Shown one piece after another: positions 7,882-16,173 of a stretch of 64,000 bases of DNA. Positions within the stretch are counted from its first letter, which is position 1; each line of letters begins with the position of its first letter. The notes under the pieces were generated by a model. That model saw only the letters and a list, made by a program, of their open reading frames with translations. It had not been told where the DNA came from and did not search any database. The position numbers were made by a program, and so were the translations under genes. The DNA comes from CADCTP01 sp963849885 (GTDB taxonomy: Bacteria; Actinomycetota; Actinomycetes; Mycobacteriales; CADCTP01), in the NCBI GenBank assembly GCA_963849885.1, contig CAWKIV010000006.1, forward strand, positions 620,001-684,000, given 5' to 3'.

Positions 7882-8937
7882 CTAGTAGACGCTCACCCCG
7901 TAGACGCCCAGGGGCTCGGTCACCGGCTGGAAGAAGGTCGTCCCGCCGGTGGTGCAGTTGCCGCTGCCGCCGGAGGTCAGACCGAGCGCGGAGGTGCCGC
8001 GGTAGAGCGGGCCACCGCTGTCACCGGGCTGCGCGCACACGGTGGTGCGGATCATCCCGAACACGGAACCCTGCGAGTAGTTGACGGTCTGGTTGAGCGC
8101 CGTCACCGTGCCCGTGCGGGTGCCGGTGGTGCTGCCGCGCCGGGTGACCGGCTCGCCGACCGACGGGGTGCGTGCGTTGGTGATGTCCTGGCTGCCCACC
8201 ATGCCCGGGCGGTTGGTGAAGCTGGTGCTGTAGCGGACGATGCCGTAGTCGTTGCCCGGGAAGCTGGTGCCGGCCCGCGTGCCCAGGAAGGTGGTCTGCG
8301 AGCTGTTGGCGTACCAGGAGCTGCCGATGTTGGTGCAGTGGCCGGCGGTCAGGAAGTAGTAGACCCCCGAGCTGTTGCGGACGTTGAAGCCCAGCGAGCA
8401 GCGCGAGCCGCCGGTGTAGATCGCGTCACCGCCGGTGATGTAGCTGGTGAAGTTGGTGGACTGTCGCTCCACCCGCACCGCGGTGCCGAAGCGCTTGGCG
8501 GTGGCCAGCAGCGCGGCCGTCTTCGCGCCCTTGGCCTGCGGAGTCAAGGTGACGACGACCTGGTTGGTGGCCGTGTCCACGCCCCAGGCGGTGCCCACGG
8601 CGGCCGAGTGCCGGTTCAGCGTGCTGACGATCCCGTTGAGGGCGTCGGCGTTGCGGGTGACCACCTTGGCGGTCAGGCCGGCGGCCTGGACGGAGCCGGC
8701 GGCGGCGGCGTCGGTGACCGTGACGACCGTCTTGCCGGCACCGTCGACGTAGCTGCCGCCGGTGCGGGCGCCGAGGCGGGTCACCAGCGAGGAGCTGGTC
8801 GCGATGGCATCGGTGGCGGCCGGCCCGGTGGTGGCCGGGGCGGCAGAGGCCGACGGGGCGGCGACGGCCGCGGCGACGGCGAGTCCGGCGGCGGCACCGG
8901 TGAGCGCCGCGCGACGGGCCAGAGACCCTCTGAACAT
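7882..8937 (-). CDS. Secreted serine protease, S1 family (streptogrisin type), paralogue
   Basis: A 351-residue pre-pro-protease with signal peptide (residues 1-32, hydrophobic AAAGLAVAAAVAAPSASA), pro-region (about 40-165) and chymotrypsin-fold domain with His200 (FLTAGHC), Asp230 (PGNDYG) and Ser307 (CAQPGDSGGP). The ATG at 8937 follows an AGGGAGG ribosome-binding site and gives a proper signal peptide; an upstream extension to 8994 would add unlikely charged residues. It shares domain order and most active-site sequence with the protease at 6434-7606. A perfect palindrome terminates it. Inverted repeats 110-190 bases upstream may control it. Confidence 0.92.
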   Translation of the reverse strand: MFRGSLARRAALTGAAAGLAVAAAVAAPSASAAPATTGPAATDAIATSSSLVTRLGARTGGSYVDGAGKTVVTVTDAAAAGSVQAAGLTAKVVTRNADALNGIVSTLNRHSAAVGTAWGVDTATNQVVVTLTPQAKGAKTAALLATAKRFGTAVRVERQSTNFTSYITGGDAIYTGGSRCSLGFNVRNSSGVYYFLTAGHCTNIGSSWYANSSQTTFLGTRAGTSFPGNDYGIVRYSTSFTNRPGMVGSQDITNARTPSVGEPVTRRGSTTGTRTGTVTALNQTVNYSQGSVFGMIRTTVCAQPGDSGGPLYRGTSALGLTSGGSGNCTTGGTTFFQPVTEPLGVYGVSVY

Positions 8938-9047
8938 CGTGCCTCCCTTGGCGGGGACGGCACGCCGGTCGGCGTGCCGAGGGTCGGCTGGCACTGGTCC
9001 GCCGACCGGCCGAACGCCTGAGGGGAAAGCGCCGAACGGTCGAGAAG

Positions 9048-9129
9048 GTTTACCACTGTCCAGCCGCGGGCAGTAAACGACGCCCTACTCCTGGCACACA
9101 AGAACAATCACCCGTTCGGGCGGGAACGG
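9048..9129. promoter_or_regulatory. Two inverted repeats upstream of the second protease
   Basis: GTTTAC (9048-9053) with GTAAAC (9073-9078), and CCGTTC (9112-9117) with GAACGG (9124-9129), lie in the 268-base gap between the protease start and the amidohydrolase stop. The intervening sequence contains AT-rich stretches such as CACAAGAACAATCA. These could be operators for the secreted protease; nothing else was seen in the gap. Confidence 0.35.
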
Positions 9130-9205
9130 TTACGCCCATCCGTACGTCAGATACCGCCGCGAAACAGCCCAGGCCGGGGAAAGCCGACCCGGCTGGCGGA
9201 GCCGG

Positions 9206-10411
9206 TCAGCTGAGCACGGTGAGGACGGTGTGCACGAGCAACCGCACCCCCACCGGGATGGCGTCCTCGTCGATGTCGAAGGTCGGCTGGTGCAGGTCCA
9301 GCGGGGGGCCCTGCGCGGCCGGGCCGCGGACGCCGAGGCGGGCCAGCGCGCCCGGGACCTGGTCGAGATACCAGGCGAAGTCCTCCCCGCCCAGGCTCTG
9401 CTCGGTGTCGTCGGCGGCGTCCGGGCCGAGCGCGGACTGGGTGCCGGCCCGCAGCAGACCGATCGAGGTGGCGTCGTTGACCACCGGCGGCACGCCCTGC
9501 GCGTACTGCACGTCGGCGACCGCGCCGGTCGGCGCGACCACCGCCGCGACCAGCCCGCGGACCAGCGCCTCGGCGCCGTCCCAGGCGTCCCGGCTGAGCA
9601 TCCGCACGGTGCCGCGCAGCTCCCCGGCCTGCGGGATCGTGTTCGGCGCGACGCCGGCCTCGACCGCGCCCCAGACCAGCGACATGCCGTGCCGCGGGTC
9701 CGCCCGGCGGGACAGCAGAGCCGGCACCTCGGTGATCAGCTGACCCAGCGCATACACCAGGTCGACGGTGTTGTGCGGCCGGGCGGTGTGCCCGCCCGGG
9801 CCGCTGAGCCCCACCGTGATCTGGTCGCAGGCGGCGGTGATCGGCCCGGTGCGCACACCCACCCGGCCGGTGGCCAGTCGCGGGTCGCAGTGCAGCGCGA
9901 AGATCCGCTCCACGTCCTTGAGCACGCCGCCGTCGATGGCGTCCAGCGCGCCGCCGGGCACCGACTCCTCGGCCGGCTGGAACACCACCCGCACCCGGCC
10001 GCCCAGGTCCGGCGCGCCGGCCAGGGCCAGCGCGGCGCCGAGCACGATCGCGGTGTGCGCGTCATGCCCGCAGGCGTGGCAGACGCCGGCCACGGTCGAC
10101 GCGTACGGCACCTGCTTCACGTCGGTCAGCGGGAGCGCGTCGATGTCGGCCCGCAGCGCGACCACCCGGCTGCCGGAGCCGATGTCGCAGGTCACCCCGG
10201 TGCCGCTGGGCAGCACCCGGGGCGCCAGCCCGGCCGCGGTCAGCCGCTCCACCAGCAGCGCGCTGGTCTCGTGCTCCGCGTAGCCCAGCTCGGGCCGGCT
10301 GTGCAGCCGGCGCCGCACCGCGACCAGCTCGGTCGCGTGGCCGGCCAGCCAGCGGTCCAGCCACGGGGCCTCGATCCGTCTCGGCACCGAGGTCAACGAT
10401 CTTGACGTCAC
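9206..10411 (-). CDS. M20 family metallo-amidohydrolase (AmiA/AmiB-like)
   Basis: A roughly 401-residue zinc hydrolase of the M20D type (N-acyl-amino-acid or hippurate amidohydrolases). Visible motifs are LRADIDALPL, the metal motif HACGHDAHTAIVLGA, and FQPAEESVPGGA with the catalytic glutamate; a dimerisation domain lies between, and the C-terminal GGEDFAWYL holds the last metal ligand region. In M. tuberculosis two such genes (amiA1, amiB1) sit between lpdA and deoD, so the location is conserved. I chose the GTG at 10411; an earlier ATG at 10453 or 10474 is possible and neither has a strong ribosome-binding site. The natural substrate is unknown. Confidence 0.85.
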   Translation of the reverse strand: MTSRSLTSVPRRIEAPWLDRWLAGHATELVAVRRRLHSRPELGYAEHETSALLVERLTAAGLAPRVLPSGTGVTCDIGSGSRVVALRADIDALPLTDVKQVPYASTVAGVCHACGHDAHTAIVLGAALALAGAPDLGGRVRVVFQPAEESVPGGALDAIDGGVLKDVERIFALHCDPRLATGRVGVRTGPITAACDQITVGLSGPGGHTARPHNTVDLVYALGQLITEVPALLSRRADPRHGMSLVWGAVEAGVAPNTIPQAGELRGTVRMLSRDAWDGAEALVRGLVAAVVAPTGAVADVQYAQGVPPVVNDATSIGLLRAGTQSALGPDAADDTEQSLGGEDFAWYLDQVPGALARLGVRGPAAQGPPLDLHQPTFDIDEDAIPVGVRLLVHTVLTVLS

Positions 10412-10549
10412 AGGGACAGCCCTACCCGCATCTCCGAACTCGACAGCGTGCATCCAGGGCGGGCAGGAGGCCACACCATGATCGCTCGGGTGGCCGCCAC
10501 GATCTCCGCATTACCACCATACCTCGCCGGCCCGGTCAGCCGGGGGCAC

Positions 10550-12157
10550 TCAGAACAGGTCGGGCGGGCGGTAGGTGCCCCAGACCTCGCGCAGCGCGTC
10601 GCAGACCTCGCCGACGGTGGCCCGCGACTTCAGCGCCTCCCGCATCGGGTAGAGCACGTTGTCGCCGCCCTCCGCGGCCCGCCGCAGGTCGCCCAGCGCC
10701 CGGTCGACGTCGCCGGCCGGCCGGTCCGCCCGCAAGGCGGCCAGCCGCTTGCGCTGCTCCTCCTCGATCGTCGGGTCGACCCTCAGCGGCTCGTACCGCT
10801 CCTCGGTCTCCACCGTGAAGCGGTTGAGCCCGACCACCACCCGGTCGCCGGAGTCCACCTGCTGCGCGGTGGTGTACGCGGAGCGCTCGATCTCCTGCTT
10901 CTGGAAGCCGGCCTCGATGGCCCGGACCGCGCCGCCCAGGTCCTCCACCTTGCCCATCAGCGCGACCACCTCGGCCTCGACCTCGTCGGTCAGCGCCTCC
11001 ACCGCGTACGACCCGGCGAACGGGTCGACGGTCGCGGTCACGTCGCTCTCGTACGCGAGGACCTGCTGGGTGCGCAGCGCCAGCCGGGCCGCCTTCTCGC
11101 TGGGCAGCGCGATGGCCTCGTCGAAGGAGTTGGTGTGCAGCGACTGGGTCCCGCCGAACACCGCGGCGAGCGCCTGGACGGTCACCCGGACCAGGTTGAC
11201 CTCCGGCTGCTGGGCGGTCAGCTGCACCCCGGCGGTCTGGGTGTGGAAGCGCAGCATCTGCGCCTTCGGGTTGGTCGCCCCGAACTCCTCGCGCATGATC
11301 CGGGCCCAGATCCGGCGGGCCGCGCGGAACTTCGCGACCTCCTCCAGCAGCGTGGTCCGGGACACGAAGAAGAACGCCAGCCGGGGGCCGAAGGCGTCCA
11401 CGTCCAGCCCGGCGCGGACCGCCGCCCGGACGTACTCCACCCCGTTGGCCAGCGTGAACGCGATCTCCTGGACGGGCGTCGCGCCGGCCTCGGCCATGTG
11501 GTAGCCGGAGATCGAGATGGTGTTCCAGCGGGGGATCTCGGCCGCGCAGTACGCGAACGTGTCGGTCACCAGCCGGAGCGACTCCGGTGGCGGGTAGATG
11601 TACGTGCCGCGGGCGATGTACTCCTTCAGGACGTCGTTCTGGATCGTTCCGTTGATCTTGCCGCCGGCGACGCCCTGCTCCTCCGCGACCAGCTGGTAGA
11701 GCAGCAGCAGCAGCGCGGCCGGCGAGTTGATCGTCATCGAGGTGGACACCTCGCCGAGCGGGATCCGGTCGAACAGCAGGTGCATGTCCTCGACCGAGTC
11801 GATCGCCACCCCGACCTTGCCGACCTCGCCGTGCGCGACCGCGTTGTCCGAGTCGAAGCCCATCTGGGTCGGCAGGTCGAACGCGACCGACAGCCCGGTG
11901 GTGCCGGCCCGCAGCAGCTGGTGGTAGCGGGCGTTGGACTCCCGGGCGGTGCCGAACCCGGCGTACTGCCGCATGGTCCAGGGCCGCTGGGTGTACATCG
12001 TGCGGTAGACACCGCGGGTGAACGGGTAGTCACCCGGCTCTCCGACCCGCTGGTCGAGCCCGTCGGCGACGTCGCCGGAGGCATAGACCGGGCGCACCGG
12101 GAAGCCGGACTCGGACCGCCGCGTTCCGTCCGCCTGGGGGGGCCGCGCCTCGGGCAT
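10550..12157 (-). CDS. Acyl-CoA mutase large subunit, methylmalonyl-CoA mutase type without B12 domain
   Basis: A 535-residue protein covering only the substrate-binding barrel of coenzyme B12 mutases: YRTMYTQRPWTMRQYAGFG, TTGLSVAFDLPTQMGFDSD, TIQNDVLKEYIARGTYIYPP, ISGYHMAEAGA, RFHTQTAGVQLTAQQP and LGGTQSLHTNSFDEA-like segments. The C-terminal cobalamin-binding domain is absent, so a separate small subunit is needed and is not in this window. Tyr65 (in RQYAGF) and Arg183 (in ARGTYI) match methylmalonyl-CoA mutase rather than the Phe/Gln of isobutyryl-CoA mutase. The ATG at 12157 follows GAGAGG. It is divergent from the kinase gene. Confidence 0.85.
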   Translation of the reverse strand: MPEARPPQADGTRRSESGFPVRPVYASGDVADGLDQRVGEPGDYPFTRGVYRTMYTQRPWTMRQYAGFGTARESNARYHQLLRAGTTGLSVAFDLPTQMGFDSDNAVAHGEVGKVGVAIDSVEDMHLLFDRIPLGEVSTSMTINSPAALLLLLYQLVAEEQGVAGGKINGTIQNDVLKEYIARGTYIYPPPESLRLVTDTFAYCAAEIPRWNTISISGYHMAEAGATPVQEIAFTLANGVEYVRAAVRAGLDVDAFGPRLAFFFVSRTTLLEEVAKFRAARRIWARIMREEFGATNPKAQMLRFHTQTAGVQLTAQQPEVNLVRVTVQALAAVFGGTQSLHTNSFDEAIALPSEKAARLALRTQQVLAYESDVTATVDPFAGSYAVEALTDEVEAEVVALMGKVEDLGGAVRAIEAGFQKQEIERSAYTTAQQVDSGDRVVVGLNRFTVETEERYEPLRVDPTIEEEQRKRLAALRADRPAGDVDRALGDLRRAAEGGDNVLYPMREALKSRATVGEVCDALREVWGTYRPPDLF

Positions 12158-12189
12158 GAACACCGCCTCTCGCGTGCCGGTTTCCCTCC

Positions 12190-12205
12190 GGTCACCGGTG
12201 TGACC
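12190..12205. promoter_or_regulatory. Inverted repeat between divergent mutase and kinase genes
   Basis: GGTCAC (12190-12195) and GTGACC (12200-12205) form a perfect 6-bp inverted repeat with a 4-base spacer in the 115-base divergent gap. Just before the kinase start the 8-base string GGGTAACG is repeated in tandem (about 12240-12260). Either could be an operator; the regulator is unknown. Confidence 0.35.
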
Positions 12206-12272
12206 GATGCTAGGGGGGTGCCCGGACGCCCCGATGTCCGGGTAACGGGGTAACGGGGTAGGAAGGGAGATC

Positions 12273-15224
12273 GTGGTCACACCAGGGGCTCCGCGCAGCG
12301 GTCGGGTTCTCGCCCGGCGTTACCACCTGCTGCGCGTGCTCGGCCGCGGCGCGATGGGCGCGGTGTGGGAGGCGGAGGACACCTTCCTGCGCCGGACCGT
12401 CGCCGTGAAGGAGGTCGTGCTCCCGGGCAGCCTGTCCCCGGAGGAGCGCGCCGTGTCCTGCGAGCGGACCCTGCGGGAGGCGCGGGCGATCGCCCGGCTC
12501 GGCCACCCCAACGTGGTGACCCTCTTCGACGTGCTGGACGAGGACGCCCGGCCCTGGGTGGTCATGGAGCTGGTCCCGTCCCGGTCGCTGGCCGACGTGA
12601 TCAAGGAGGACGGCCCGCTGCACCCGCTGCGGGTGGCGACCGTCGGGCTGGCCGTGCTCGGCGCGCTGGAGGCGGCGCACGCGGCCGGCATCACCCACCG
12701 GGACGTCAAGCCCGGCAACATCCTGCTCGGCCACGACGGGCGGGTGAAGCTCACCGACTTCGGCATCGCCCGGGCGGCCGGCGACGACACGATCACCGGG
12801 ACCGGGCTGCTGGTCGGCTCGCCGTCGTACATCGCGCCGGAGATCATCAAGGGCCAGGAGGCCGGGCCGCCGGCGGACCTGTGGGGCCTCGGCGCGACGC
12901 TGTACGCGGCGGCCGAGGGACGGGCGCCGTTCTCCGGCGGGGACGCCATGGAGACGCTGGCGAAGGTGGTGCAGGAGCCGCCGACGCCGTACGAGAGGTC
13001 CCGCACGCTGGTGCCGGCGCTGGCCGCGATGCTGGACAAGGACCCGGGTCGGCGGGCACGGCCGGTGGACGCGCGGCGGCTGCTGCTGGACGTGCTGCGC
13101 GGGGGTGACGAGGTGGAGCGGCCGGCGCCGGCGGCTCCGGTCGCGCCGCCGGTGCCTCGGCCGGCCGGGCCCGGGCTGGCCGACCTGCTGGTCCCGGTGT
13201 GGCGGCAGGACCGCGACGGTGCGCCGCCGCCGGCGCCTGCACCCCGCCGCCCTCCCACTCCGGCCGCTCCGGGCGCTCCGGGCGCTCCGGGCGCTCCGGG
13301 CGGCTCTCCCGCTCCGGCCGCGCCGGCCGGCGCCTCGACGGCCGACGCCGGACCGGTCCACCTGGACGACGTCCCGGACCCGGCGGACGACGAGCCGAGC
13401 TGGTCGGCCGCCGACCTCGGCGCCGGGGAGCTCGGCGCCGGGGGGCTCGGCGGTGCCGCGGCCACCTCCGAGGCCACCCCCGGCGACCCCACCGGGACGG
13501 GCTTCGGACCGGCGGGCGCCGCGGCGGCGGCCAGCGCCGGCGTCGCCGCATCGGAGGCCGACGCCGCCACCAGCGGGCCGGGCACCGCGGCCGGGTCGCC
13601 GGCGACCGGGACGGGCACCGCCATGGCCGGCCCCGGCGGCCCCGGCAGCTCCGGCAGCCCCAGCGCCGCCCACGGCAGCCCCGCCAGCCCCAGCGCCGCC
13701 CCCGGCAGCCCCAGCGGCCCCGGCAGCCCCAGCGGGCCCGGCAGCCCCGGCAGCCCCGGTAGCCCCGGCGGGCCCAGCAGCCCCAGCGGCCCCGGCGGCC
13801 CCGGCACGACCGGATCGACGGCGGGAGCCGGCACCGCGGAGGCAGGCACCGCCGGACGGGGCACCGCCGGATCCGCCGAGCCGGCCGGCGGAGCGGCGGC
13901 GGCGATGGGTGGCGGCGGGCTGGCGGCGGCCGCGGCGGGTGCCGCCGGGGCGGCGGCCGCACGGGGAGGCGGAGCCGAGGCCGACCGGCCGGCGGACCGG
14001 CCAGGCGCCGACGCCGAGCTCGGGGACCGAGCGGTCCCCCGCGACCGGCCCGGCGCCAACCGGGCCGGGACCGGCGGCGGCCGGCACGAGGCCGACCGGG
14101 GCCGGGCCGGCGAGGCGCCGCACTGGAGCGGCGCGGCCGGCGGGGCGCACCGCGCGGCGGTGACCCCGGCCGGGGAGGGCGGCGGGTCGGACCTGACCCG
14201 GCCGGTGGACCCGGCCGCCCGCCGCGAAGGCGCCACCGTGGAGGTGGGTGGGACCCGCGCCGTCCCGCCGGCCGAGCCGTGGTCGCAGCGCGGCGCCGAT
14301 CGCGGCGAGGCGGCCGCTGCCCGCGGCGAGCCGGGAGCCAAGCGCGGCGAGCCGGGCGCCGCCCGCGGCGAGCCGGCGGACGCCGGGCCGACCACGGCCC
14401 TGCCGAGCTGGCTCCCCGACAGCCCGGGCGCCACCACGGTGCTCGGCACCTACGGCGGGGCCGGCGAGCCGCCGCCCGCCGACGACGCGACCCAGCGGAT
14501 CGCCCCGCTCCCGTTCGGCGGCCCGCCCCCGGAACCGCCCCGCCGCGCCTTCGGGCCGGCTTCCGGACCGCAGCACGACCCGATGCTGCCCGGCGGCCTG
14601 CTCACCGAACGGGCGCCGGCCGACCGCCGCCGGCGCACGGTCGCCGCGCTGCTCGCCGCGGTCCTCCTGCTGGTGGTCGCGGTCCTCGGCGGCGCCCTGC
14701 TGCTGTCCGGGATCGGCCGCGACGGCGGGACCGACGGCAGCGGCGGCGGCGAGCCGACCGCGGCGCCGACCGGGCCGGCCGAGCTGCCCGCCGGCTACAC
14801 CACGTACGAGGGCGACGGCTTCACCGTCGGCGTCCCGGCCAGCTGGAAGGTGGAGCCCGGCCGGACCGGCGTGGTCGACATCACCGAGCCCGGCGCCGAC
14901 CGCCGGTTCCTCCGGCTGATCACCGTCGGCAGCTCGCAGCCCGCGCTGGCCCAGCTCACCGGGGCCGAGCGCCAGTTCGCGGCGGACGATTCGTACGCGC
15001 CGTACCGCCAGATCCGGCTGGAGAACGTGTCCTACCGCGGGTACGACGCCGCGGACTGGGAGTTCACGTTCGGCCAGCAGCAGCGGCACGTGCTCTACCG
15101 GGGCATCGTGGTGGACGGCGAGACGTACGGGCTCTACCTGTCCGTGCCGGCCGACCGGTGGGACGAGAGCCGGGGCGCGTTCCAGGTGGCCGCGGACACG
15201 TTCCGGCTCACCCCCGGCGGCTGA
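12273..15224 (+). CDS. Receptor-type serine/threonine protein kinase with collagen-like linker
   Basis: A 983-residue Hanks-type kinase. The cytoplasmic domain (about 17-275) has the glycine loop GRGAMGAVWEA, Lys46 in VAVKEV, catalytic Asp144 in HRDVKPGN, DFG 162-164 and APE 188-190, with Thr residues in the activation loop (DDTITGTG). Then follows a roughly 500-residue Ala/Gly/Pro-rich linker with Gly-X-Y triplets and RGEPGA-type repeats, a single membrane helix at about 789-813 (VAALLAAVLLLVVAVLGGAL), and an outer domain of about 140 residues (YTTYEGDGFTVGVPASWKV). The GTG start follows GGAAGGGAG. The outer domain resembles small secreted lipoprotein-type domains and should be the sensor. 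Confidence 0.92.
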   Translation: MVTPGAPRSGRVLARRYHLLRVLGRGAMGAVWEAEDTFLRRTVAVKEVVLPGSLSPEERAVSCERTLREARAIARLGHPNVVTLFDVLDEDARPWVVMELVPSRSLADVIKEDGPLHPLRVATVGLAVLGALEAAHAAGITHRDVKPGNILLGHDGRVKLTDFGIARAAGDDTITGTGLLVGSPSYIAPEIIKGQEAGPPADLWGLGATLYAAAEGRAPFSGGDAMETLAKVVQEPPTPYERSRTLVPALAAMLDKDPGRRARPVDARRLLLDVLRGGDEVERPAPAAPVAPPVPRPAGPGLADLLVPVWRQDRDGAPPPAPAPRRPPTPAAPGAPGAPGAPGGSPAPAAPAGASTADAGPVHLDDVPDPADDEPSWSAADLGAGELGAGGLGGAAATSEATPGDPTGTGFGPAGAAAAASAGVAASEADAATSGPGTAAGSPATGTGTAMAGPGGPGSSGSPSAAHGSPASPSAAPGSPSGPGSPSGPGSPGSPGSPGGPSSPSGPGGPGTTGSTAGAGTAEAGTAGRGTAGSAEPAGGAAAAMGGGGLAAAAAGAAGAAAARGGGAEADRPADRPGADAELGDRAVPRDRPGANRAGTGGGRHEADRGRAGEAPHWSGAAGGAHRAAVTPAGEGGGSDLTRPVDPAARREGATVEVGGTRAVPPAEPWSQRGADRGEAAAARGEPGAKRGEPGAARGEPADAGPTTALPSWLPDSPGATTVLGTYGGAGEPPPADDATQRIAPLPFGGPPPEPPRRAFGPASGPQHDPMLPGGLLTERAPADRRRRTVAALLAAVLLLVVAVLGGALLLSGIGRDGGTDGSGGGEPTAAPTGPAELPAGYTTYEGDGFTVGVPASWKVEPGRTGVVDITEPGADRRFLRLITVGSSQPALAQLTGAERQFAADDSYAPYRQIRLENVSYRGYDAADWEFTFGQQQRHVLYRGIVVDGETYGLYLSVPADRWDESRGAFQVAADTFRLTPGG
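13621..13800 (+). repeat. Collagen-like Gly-X-Y coding repeat inside the kinase linker
   Basis: This stretch codes for consecutive Gly-X-Y triplets such as GSPSGPGSPSGPGSPGSPGS, built from 9-base DNA units of the type CCCGGCAGC and CCCAGCGGC. It is part of the kinase linker and is probably length-variable between strains. Confidence 0.75.
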
Positions 15225-15278
15225 CCGCCGGCTTGCCGACTGCCCGCCGCCGCGCTTCACCCCCTAAGGTCTTCCGGC

Positions 15279-16094
15279 GTGACCGGCCTCGACCTCGATC
15301 CCGCCGAGCCGGGTGTCCCCGCGCAGGACGCCGCCCGCGCGCTCGCCGCCGCCACCGGTGCCGAGCGGCACGACGTCGCGGTGGTGCTCGGCTCCGGCTG
15401 GGTGCCCGCCGCGGACGTCCTCGGCCGGCCGGACGCGGAGCTGGCGGTGACCGAGCTGCCCGGCTTCCTGCCGCCCGCGGTGGCCGGCCACGCCGGGCGG
15501 CTGCGCTCGGTGACGGTCGCCGGCAAGCGGGTGCTGGTGCTGCTCGGCCGCACCCACCTCTACGAGGGCCGCGGCGTCGGCGCGGTGGTGCACGGCGTGC
15601 GGGTCGCCGCGGCGGCCGGCTGCGGCACCGTGGTGCTCACCAACGCGGCCGGCGGCCTGCGCGAGGGCATGACCGTCGGCCAGCCGGTGCTGATCTCCGA
15701 CCACCTCAACCTGACCGCCCGGTCGCCGCTGGTCGGCCCCCGGTTCGTCGACCTGACCGACCTCTACTCGGCCCGGCTGCGCGGGCTGGCCCGGGACGTC
15801 GACCCGTCGCTGGCCGAGGGGGTGTACGCGGCGCTCCCCGGCCCGCACTACGAGACGCCGGCCGAGATCCGGATGCTGCGCACGCTCGGCGCGGACCTGG
15901 TCGGCATGTCCACCGCGCTGGAGGCCATCGCGGCCCGGGCCGAGGGTGCCGAGGTGCTGGGGGTGTCGCTGGTGACCAACCTGGCCGCCGGCATCACCGG
16001 CGAGCCGCTGGACCACACCGAGGTGCTCGCGGCCGGGCAGGCGGCGGCCACCCGGATGGGCGGCCTGCTCGCCGCCGTGATCGGGTCCCTGTGA
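15279..16094 (+). CDS. Purine-nucleoside phosphorylase (trimeric PNP)
   Basis: A 271-residue enzyme that should phosphorolyse purine nucleosides to base and (deoxy)ribose 1-phosphate. Motifs of the trimeric family are VVLGSGWVPAADVLG at the N-terminus (phosphate site), GRTHLYEGRG, TNAAGGLREGM, LPGPHYETPAEIRMLR, GMSTALEAIAARA and the purine-contacting SLVTNLAAGI. Length is typical. The GTG start is 54 bases after the kinase stop. It corresponds to M. tuberculosis deoD in the same chromosomal neighbourhood and feeds pentose 1-phosphates to the mutase at 17142-18740. Confidence 0.92.
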   Translation: MTGLDLDPAEPGVPAQDAARALAAATGAERHDVAVVLGSGWVPAADVLGRPDAELAVTELPGFLPPAVAGHAGRLRSVTVAGKRVLVLLGRTHLYEGRGVGAVVHGVRVAAAAGCGTVVLTNAAGGLREGMTVGQPVLISDHLNLTARSPLVGPRFVDLTDLYSARLRGLARDVDPSLAEGVYAALPGPHYETPAEIRMLRTLGADLVGMSTALEAIAARAEGAEVLGVSLVTNLAAGITGEPLDHTEVLAAGQAAATRMGGLLAAVIGSL

Positions 16095-16173
16095 GCCGGG
16101 CCCGCCGGCCCGGGACGGCGTGCGGTCGCCCGGACGACCGGAGGGCACACAGACGATCGCGGCGGGAGGCGGC

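Noticed and set aside
10448..12253. Long open frame antisense to the acyl-CoA mutase, with AGGAGG before an ATG at 10478
   Set aside because: Its product is His/Arg/Gly-rich without any domain, and the mutase on the other strand is unmistakable. Such frames arise from high GC at the third codon position.
12158..12272. Cobalamin riboswitch before the mutase
   Set aside because: The 115-base divergent gap is too short and lacks a recognisable B12-box; only a small inverted repeat is present.
12320..14449. 709-codon open frame antisense to the kinase
   Set aside because: It mirrors the Ala/Pro/Gly-rich linker and has no motif; the kinase frame has a complete catalytic signature.
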